Assembly: GCA_902779505.1 (NCBI GenBank)
Contig: CACZBZ010000011.1
Coordinates: 51,306-96,904 of the forward strand
Source: an uncultured Lachnospiraceae bacterium
GTDB lineage: Bacteria; Bacillota; Clostridia; Lachnospirales; Lachnospiraceae
Length of the DNA: 45,599 nucleotides
Reading direction: 5' to 3'
Shown: in pieces, positions 41,923 to 45,599 of the stretch
How positions within the stretch are numbered: the first letter of the stretch is position 1
How the letters are laid out: each line of letters starts with the position of its first letter
Position numbers and translations under genes: made by a program
Notes under the pieces: model-generated
What the model was told of the DNA's origin: nothing
What the model saw: only the letters and a program-made list of their open reading frames with translations
Database searches by the model: none

Positions 41923-42921
41923 ATGAACAAAGAACAACTTCACAACTACATCCTAAACAGCAAGGGCAATGAGTCAAACATATGCCAGATTTACGCGATC
42001 AATGGTGATAAGCCTATCTACGATGACTGTTGGCACGGATTTAAGACCGATAATGCAGTGAATGTCAATTCCGTAACCAAAGGTGTGGTGGCATTGCTGG
42101 CAGGAATCTCACTGGATAAGGGATATATTAAGAGCTTTGATCAGAAAGTAATGGAGTTTTTTCCGGATTACGCTGTAAAGCGAGGTGAAAAAACCATCTA
42201 TGATGTTACAATCAGACATTTGCTTACAATGACAGCGCCATACAAGGGCAAGTCTGAACCTTGGAAAAAGGTATGTACTTCTCAGGACTGGACACTTACA
42301 ACACTTGATTACCTCGGAGGCCGAAAGGGAATCACGGGAGAATTCAGATACGCGACCCTTGGCATTCAGATTCTTGTGGGAATAATTGAGAGAGCTACGG
42401 GAGAAAAGTGCGTTGATTTTGCCAATAAGAATCTCTTTGAGCCGTTGGGATTACCAAGGCGTATAATACACGGCGACAGTTCCAAAGAGGATCAGTTTGA
42501 TTTCTATATGAACAAGAATCCCAGAAAATATGAGTGGTATTCTGATCCACAGGGCACGGTTACCGCAGGCTGGGGAATATGCATGTCGGCGTTGGATATG
42601 GCTGTGATGGGAGCCATGGTGCTTGGCGGAGGTCAGTATAAGGGTAAAAGAATTGTTTCAGAAGAATACATTAAAGATATGACCACACCACATCTTAAAC
42701 TGGGAGAGCGTTTTGGATTTATGAACTATGGTTACCTGTGGTATAAGCCATACGATGACAGAGATGTCTATGCTGCAATCGGTGACAGTGGAAATATTAT
42801 CTATGTTAATAAAGAAGCAAATATATCTGTAGGAATTACCGGTACATTTAAACCTAGGATTTTTGACAGAGTCGAATTTATCGAACAAAAAGTATTGCTT
42901 GCGATTAAAAAAGTAGAATGA
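41923..42921 (+). CDS. Serine hydrolase of the beta-lactamase class C / PBP-like family
   Basis: A 332-residue protein with the active-site motif S50-V-T-K53 in NVNSVTKGVVALLAG and a second motif region EFRYATLGIQIL near 144, where YAT replaces the usual YxN. The third motif area reads AAIGDSGNIIYV in place of KTG/HxG. No signal peptide or membrane segment, so it is probably cytosolic, and activity against beta-lactams is not implied. Esterase, peptidase or amidase activity is typical of the family. GAGGAGG ribosome binding site. It is followed by the TetR-controlled promoter of the next operon. Confidence 0.9.
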   Translation: MNKEQLHNYILNSKGNESNICQIYAINGDKPIYDDCWHGFKTDNAVNVNSVTKGVVALLAGISLDKGYIKSFDQKVMEFFPDYAVKRGEKTIYDVTIRHLLTMTAPYKGKSEPWKKVCTSQDWTLTTLDYLGGRKGITGEFRYATLGIQILVGIIERATGEKCVDFANKNLFEPLGLPRRIIHGDSSKEDQFDFYMNKNPRKYEWYSDPQGTVTAGWGICMSALDMAVMGAMVLGGGQYKGKRIVSEEYIKDMTTPHLKLGERFGFMNYGYLWYKPYDDRDVYAAIGDSGNIIYVNKEANISVGITGTFKPRIFDRVEFIEQKVLLAIKKVE

Positions 42922-42932
42922 TTTTTGCGAGA

Positions 42933-42977
42933 TTGACAACAGACCGAGCGGTAACTATAATATGGTTACCGCTCGGT
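42933..42977 (+). promoter_or_regulatory. Consensus promoter enclosed in a 13-bp inverted repeat (TetR operator)
   Basis: TTGACA (42933-42938), exactly 17 nt, TATAAT (42956-42961). Perfect 13-base arms ACCGAGCGGTAAC (42943-42955) and GTTACCGCTCGGT (42965-42977) flank the -10. Each arm contains a near-palindromic ACCGAGCGGT box, the form often bound by TetR-family proteins, so two dimers may bind side by side. The TetR gene at 43920 in the same operon is the obvious candidate. With the following TTTTT, the repeat could also fold as a weak terminator for the upstream gene. Confidence 0.88.
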
Positions 42978-43017
42978 TACTTTTTGTGTAATTCAACAAA
43001 GCATGGGGATATAAGGC

Positions 43018-43923
43018 ATGAAAATAACAAAGAAAAAGATGATATTTTTAATATTAGGAATTATTGTTTTTGCCCTTGCTATAGATTTTATTGCAGTCAG
43101 GAAAATAGCAACGGACAGATTTGCAGTCTATGAAACTAAGGCAAAGACTATGAACAGTTCCTACGGAAAAATCAGTTTTATAGATGAAGGAGAGGGAGAG
43201 CCTTTTCTTGTTTTTCATGGGATTACAGGAGGATATGATCAGGGCTTTGATGTGTTGAGTGGCAGAACAGGCGATTATAGAGTTATTGCACCGTCGAGAT
43301 TCGGATATCCGGGAAGTGATATGCCGAAAGATGCCACAGTAGATATGCAGGTAGAAGCATTTGCTGAATTACTTGATACACTTGCTATTGAGAAAATCTT
43401 CGTAGTTGCTACCAGTGCCGGTGGGGCTGTTGCTCAGAGATTTGCCTTGATGCATTCTGAAAGATGTAAAGGCTTAGTACTATACTGCTCAGGCTATCCT
43501 GCATCGGAAAAACCAACCAAGCCTGCAGAAGGAATGACAGGACCTCCGGAAGCCATATGTAACGATTTTGCTATGTGGTTGATAAGCCCGCTATTTAAGC
43601 CAATCATGGGAATGGATAGAAGTGTGATAAAGCAAATTATACCTATGAAGGAGCGTAGGGCAGGCATAGTTTTTGACGGAGATGTAGTTAATAAGGATCA
43701 TACCAATAACTATGACAATTATGACCTAAGAAATATCAAGGTACCTGTGCTCATTATCCATTCCGAGGATGATAAACTGGCGGAGCCTGAGAAAGCGAAG
43801 TATTGGAGTAATGAGATTCCTGCTTGTAGCTCTGTTTTCTTTTCAGGCGGTGGCCATTTGATGACCGGGAACAGCGAAGATATAAATAATGTAGTTGATG
43901 AATTTGTGGAGAAGAATAAATGA
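43018..43923 (+). CDS. Alpha/beta hydrolase with N-terminal membrane anchor
   Basis: A 301-residue protein with one N-terminal hydrophobic helix (about 8-27) and an alpha/beta hydrolase domain: oxyanion region LVFHGITGGYDQG, nucleophile elbow ATSAGGAVAQ near 135, acid in IHSEDDKLAEP near 245, His in SGGGHLMTG near 280. The catalytic Ser-Asp-His set is complete. It probably sits on the outer face of the membrane and hydrolyses a small ester or amide; the substrate is unknown. The tetR gene overlaps its stop by 4 nt (ATGA), so the regulator is translationally coupled to it and probably controls it. Confidence 0.9.
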   Translation: MKITKKKMIFLILGIIVFALAIDFIAVRKIATDRFAVYETKAKTMNSSYGKISFIDEGEGEPFLVFHGITGGYDQGFDVLSGRTGDYRVIAPSRFGYPGSDMPKDATVDMQVEAFAELLDTLAIEKIFVVATSAGGAVAQRFALMHSERCKGLVLYCSGYPASEKPTKPAEGMTGPPEAICNDFAMWLISPLFKPIMGMDRSVIKQIIPMKERRAGIVFDGDVVNKDHTNNYDNYDLRNIKVPVLIIHSEDDKLAEPEKAKYWSNEIPACSSVFFSGGGHLMTGNSEDINNVVDEFVEKNK

Positions 43924-44552
43924 ATACGAAAGAAATGATTCTCGAAGAGGCACTCAAACAGTTTTCCGAGAAAGGTTACAATGGAACATCCATGAGCGAC
44001 ATTGCGGAGCCTCTTGGAATATCGAAAGCCGCTTTATATAAGCATTATAAAAGCAAGCAAGAGATTTTCGATAAAATCATAGAAGAATCTGAAATTAAAT
44101 ATAAGGAAGTTCTGGAAAAATTGTCGGTTCATTATCCGGATAACAGCAAGAAGCTGAGTAAAAAAGATGTGGATCTTTACAGCGGTATCTCAGCAGAAGG
44201 ACTATGTGAAAATGTTCTGACTTTCGTTCGTTTTTCCATGAACGATAAATATTCAAGACAGGTGCGTCGTATGCTGACTATATCACAGTACCAGAGCAGA
44301 GAACTGGGTGAAATGTATACAAGACGTTATGTAGATGCTATGCTTGGGTATGATGAAAAACTATTTGAACAACTGATAAAATTAGGTGTAATAAAAAAGG
44401 GGAATACCCAAACCCTCGCAGCCATGTTTTATGCTCCGGTCATTATGTATATGGGAATATGGGACAGAGAACCGAAAAGAGCAAAGGAATGTGAGAAAGC
44501 AATTAAGAATCACGTTGAAGAGTTCTTTATGATGACCAGCAACATGGAATAA
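43920..44552 (+). CDS. TetR/AcrR family regulator of the hydrolase operon
   Basis: A 210-residue regulator. The HTH is standard: ILEEALKQFSEKGYNGTSMSDIAEPLGISKAALYKHYKSKQEIFD, with the recognition helix SKAALYKHY. The helical C-terminal domain is of unknown ligand. Overlap with the hydrolase (ATGA) and the inverted repeat over the operon promoter point to autoregulation. A compound related to the hydrolase substrate may be the inducer. No terminator was seen after it; the 161 nt up to the next gene contains nothing I can name. Confidence 0.92.
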   Translation: MNTKEMILEEALKQFSEKGYNGTSMSDIAEPLGISKAALYKHYKSKQEIFDKIIEESEIKYKEVLEKLSVHYPDNSKKLSKKDVDLYSGISAEGLCENVLTFVRFSMNDKYSRQVRRMLTISQYQSRELGEMYTRRYVDAMLGYDEKLFEQLIKLGVIKKGNTQTLAAMFYAPVIMYMGIWDREPKRAKECEKAIKNHVEEFFMMTSNME

Positions 44553-44713
44553 CTGTTGGATATTGAATGACAAAATACTACGTCTCACGAAAGATAAAAT
44601 GATCCCATCAAATACTCATTGTGTAAACAGGAGATATGTGTTATATTTTATAGCCTCGACGTCATCATTTCCGTCGGTTACCGCGTTAAATCCCAGAGAG
44701 GTATTGAGTAAAA

Positions 44714-44962
44714 ATGGATAAACAGATACTTTTTGATAACATAGATAGAATACATACAACTGACATGGGTGTGGATCGAATAAAGAAGAATCTTTCGCTC
44801 GATGAAGCCGATGTTGTCGAGTGGTGCAAGTCTAAGATAATGTCAGAAAAGGCAGAGATAAGTAGGCAAGGAAAGAATTGGTATATTTGTATCGAAGGCT
44901 GCATTATTACCGTGAATGCCAGCAGTTATACAATTATTACAGCACACAAAGAAAAGAGATAG
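44714..44962 (+). CDS. DUF3781 family protein
   Basis: An 82-residue soluble protein with HTTDMGVDRIKKNLSL near the N-terminus, VVEWCKSKIM, KNWYICIEGCIITVN and the terminal SYTIITAHKE. These match DUF3781 over its full length. The function of the family is unknown. The ribosome binding site is imperfect (GAGAGG, 11 nt away). The SAP/DUF6434 remnant begins 5 nt downstream, so the pair was probably an operon. Confidence 0.85.
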   Translation: MDKQILFDNIDRIHTTDMGVDRIKKNLSLDEADVVEWCKSKIMSEKAEISRQGKNWYICIEGCIITVNASSYTIITAHKEKR

Positions 44963-44967
44963 TTAGG

Positions 44968-45505
44968 ATGGAACGCCCGAAGTTTAACGAAATAAAAGAC
45001 TACGACGAATTTTGCAAATATTATTGGTATCGAGAAGAACTGATCAAAATATGTAAAGAGCTTGGACTTAAGGCCAATGGAAGCAAAATAGAGTTGAACG
45101 ATGTTATTAAGGCATATTTCTCCGGTGAAAAAGTCCTGCCTGAAAAGAGAAGAATAAAATGTACAAAGACACAGGTCTTATAGAGAGTGGATTTACATTT
45201 GGTAACAGATTTCGGGAGTTCTATGCAGAGCAGACAGGGGTAAGACCGTTCAAGTTCAATGTTGACATGGTTGCATCTGCTAAGGCAGTAAAGGAAAATG
45301 GAGATGAGTCTTTTACACTGGGAGATCTTCTGGATATCTACTATGGAAAAAGAACATATGTCAAATATGATAAATCTGCACTTCAATATATGATGAAAGA
45401 CTGAAAGCAGCCGCATCTCTTTGGCGGATCGTAAGAGACTCGGATATGAAGAAGGAATATTCACACGAGCTGTTTGAAAAATACAAAGATAGTATTACGT
45501 TTTAA
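44968..45505 (+). pseudogene. SAP / DUF6434 protein gene split over three frames
   Basis: Frame 1 (ATG 44968 to TAG 45181-45183) has MERPKFNEI, YYWYREELIKICKELGL and IELNDVIKAYFSGEK, a SAP-like DNA-binding helix pair. Frame 2 (about 45162-45404) continues as DTGLIESGFTFGNRFREF, NVDMVASAKAVKENGD and SFTLGDLLDIYYGKRTY, the DUF6434 part. Frame 3 (about 45389-45505) gives YDERLKAA, LWRIVRDSDMKKEYSHELF and ends KYKDSITF. Intact relatives, from memory, read through as one protein of about 190-200 residues with extra sequence at both junctions, so two internal deletions with frame changes are likely. Independent translation of the parts has no good ribosome binding sites. Confidence 0.8.
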
Positions 45506-45565
45506 TTACAGGATAATGTACGAAGGAGTTTTGGGGCATTCTTTTTGATTGCGATTGTAGACCAC

Positions 45566-45599
45566 ATGGATAAAATATTATTAGTAGAAGATGATGTGA
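45566..45599 (+). CDS. Response regulator, first residues (cut by window edge)
   Basis: ATG at 45566 opens MDKILLVEDDV, the first strand and the acidic pair of a CheY-like receiver domain. The window ends there. No strong ribosome binding site is visible; the nearest purine-rich stretch, AAGGAG (about 45521-45526), is too far. It is probably the start of a two-component response regulator. Confidence 0.6.
   Translation, partial: MDKILLVEDDV

Noticed and set aside
44599-44721. 40-codon frame between tetR and the DUF3781 gene
   Set aside because: No ribosome binding site, overlaps the DUF3781 start, and the translation has no hydrophobic or conserved-looking pattern.

Overview
This 45.6-kb window looks like chromosomal DNA from an AT-rich Firmicute of the class Clostridia, most likely Lachnospiraceae of the Butyrivibrio/Pseudobutyrivibrio kind. 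This is an inference from strong AGGAGG-type ribosome binding sites, heavy AGA/ATA codon use, frequent intrinsic terminators, a separate small HMA-type metal-binding ORF next to a heavy-metal ATPase without its own HMA domain, a FeoB-associated Cys-rich peptide, and families such as DUF3781 and SAP/DUF6434. No rRNA, tRNA, CRISPR array, insertion sequence or prophage was seen.

Layout. 1-4623: a truncated membrane protein, a D-2-hydroxyacid (glycerate-type) dehydrogenase, S-adenosylhomocysteine hydrolase, an unlisted 40-residue membrane peptide with its own promoter and terminator, and a large membrane protein of DUF6044/YkoS type. 4624-6100: a ZIP metal transporter behind a strong promoter with two palindromic operators, a leader holding a decayed feoB-like stretch and a terminator, then a doubtful small ORF. 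6096-16352: a chemoreceptor, an rRNA methyltransferase (RlmI type), UppP, glutamine-dependent NAD synthetase, a TGS-less threonyl-tRNA synthetase, an EAL phosphodiesterase and a phytoene-desaturase-like flavoprotein. 16365-17905 (minus): DegV/FakB-like fatty-acid carrier and PlsY, a likely phospholipid unit. 18035-21312: TetR and ArsR regulators divergent from a broken HMA gene and a Zn/Cd/Pb-type P-type ATPase, with an operator for each promoter. 21336-24043: membrane protein and an orphan DegT-type aminotransferase. 24138-26730: feoA, a feoB interrupted by an out-of-frame deletion, and the FeoB-associated Cys-rich peptide. 26835-33029: CapA-like protein, PlsC fused to a zinc ribbon, GltS-like carrier, an OFA-type MFS transporter and exonuclease III. 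33035-41811: a XRE regulator with a membrane protein, a degenerate-GGDEF/EAL protein overlapping a YitT/YczE-like gene, two small minus-strand genes, a GtrII-like glucosyltransferase, a HAD nucleotidase, a diguanylate cyclase and a rhodanese-TtcA fusion. 41882-45599: a serine hydrolase, an alpha/beta hydrolase-TetR operon with a striking operator, DUF3781, a SAP/DUF6434 gene broken into three frames, and the start of a response regulator.

Themes. Metal homeostasis occurs at three places (ZIP, P1B ATPase, Feo), and two of these carry genes damaged by short out-of-frame deletions; the ZIP leader carries what looks like a third scar. Cyclic-di-GMP turnover is represented by three proteins. Several regulators sit beside well-formed promoters whose palindromes or repeats overlap the core elements, so a good deal of the control circuitry can be read directly. 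I do not see a clearly new multi-gene system; the most interesting items are the metal-gene decay pattern, the composite ZIP leader, the TetR and XRE operators, and the domain fusions.
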